A DNA stretch of 21,703 bases from an uncultured Lachnospiraceae bacterium (GTDB lineage Bacteria; Bacillota; Clostridia; Lachnospirales; Lachnospiraceae), in NCBI GenBank assembly GCA_910586585.1, contig CAJUKA010000073.1, positions 1-21,703 on the forward strand. The letters are read 5' to 3'. Both the position numbers and the translations under genes were made by a program. The notes under the pieces were generated by a model. The model did no database searches. It saw only the letters and a program-made list of their open reading frames with translations, and was not told where the DNA came from. Below are positions 21,480 to 21,703 of the stretch, piece after piece. Within the stretch, counting starts at the first letter, position 1; each line of letters begins with the position of its first letter.

Positions 21480-21703
21480 TTAAATCCTCCATGTAAAATC
21501 AGTAGTAATCAAAAACACTGCTTTACACGGAGGCGCATTTGGGTCATAAAACCGCTTGCCAACCAAGCGGAAGGATGGTATTCTTTTCATAGGCAGTGGG
21601 AAGGTCGATCCTGTTTGATTGTTTCGTTATGGTGACTTAACAATACTACCAGATTAAACGCATGAATGAAAAAGACATACATTTTTTGTGTTTTTTTGTT
21701 ATA
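21480..21703. other. Right-end sequence with two inverted repeats, no convincing gene
   Basis: CCTCCATGTAAA (21486-21497) and TTTACACGGAGG (21522-21533) pair with one mismatch. CCGCTTG-CCAAC-CAAGCGG (21552-21570) is a perfect 7-bp hairpin. A minus-strand open frame (21590 to 21480, 36 residues, MKRIPSFRLVGKRFYDPNAP) is in the recombinase frame but separated by one TAA and has no ribosome binding site. The last 100 bases are AT-rich with no gene seen. Confidence 0.5.

Noticed and set aside
1..21703. CRISPR array, tRNA or rRNA
   Set aside because: No regularly spaced repeats or recognisable tRNA arms or rRNA segments were seen.

Overview
The window looks like an accessory region of a low-to-mid GC Firmicute, most likely a gut Clostridia/Lachnospiraceae. 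The evidence is strong AGGAGG ribosome binding sites, frequent TTG and GTG starts, a YtrA-type GntR/ABC operon, an AgrC/AgrA-like LytTR system, two-component/FtsX transporters, and many small GNAT acetyltransferase genes. No rRNA, tRNA or CRISPR array was seen. The assignment rests on protein style, not on a marker gene.

Layout. 1-104 is the tail of an unrecognised gene. 201-2133 is a GntR repressor (TTG start) with an ABC ATPase and an ABC-2 permease, tightly coupled and driven by a near-consensus promoter buried in a long palindromic operator. 2231-3103 is an SPL-like radical SAM protein ending in a beta-clamp-like QLSLF motif. 3277-8272 is an OmpR-type response regulator, a histidine kinase with almost no extracellular loop, a MacB/BceA-type ATPase and a 797-residue FtsX permease. 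Paired ACATTT half-sites 11 bp apart precede both the regulator and the transporter, so the regulator probably controls both. 8510-10565 is a LytTR regulator plus an AgrC-like kinase, preceded by a promoter and a very strong hairpin. Two charged coiled-coil proteins of unknown function follow (10676-11891). 11932-13764 holds small membrane proteins, a 68-residue hypothetical, a GNAT and an SdpI-family protein.

13767-18214 is a graveyard and nursery of small genes: an intact CPBP protease and a truncated second one, two intact GNATs, and many broken pieces. A recurring module (tail of a YoaP-like acetyltransferase followed by a GNAT starting MIQLVRP) occurs three times, each with different breakpoints, and only the last GNAT copy is intact. 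Several fragments keep their start, ribosome binding site and stop but have lost the middle, leaving 39- to 42-codon mini-ORFs.

18266-20982 is a GrpB-family gene, then a 58-residue membrane peptide, an ABC ATPase and a 400-residue membrane permease. The ATPase carries what looks like a 72-bp in-frame hairpin-bearing insertion flanked by near-identical 8-bp repeats (19060-19139), the most unusual small structure in the window. The right end (21089-21479, minus strand) is a wrecked IS91-like element: a tyrosine recombinase C-terminus overlapping a transposase that has lost its zinc-binding region. Mobile DNA plus short-homology deletions probably shaped the right half.
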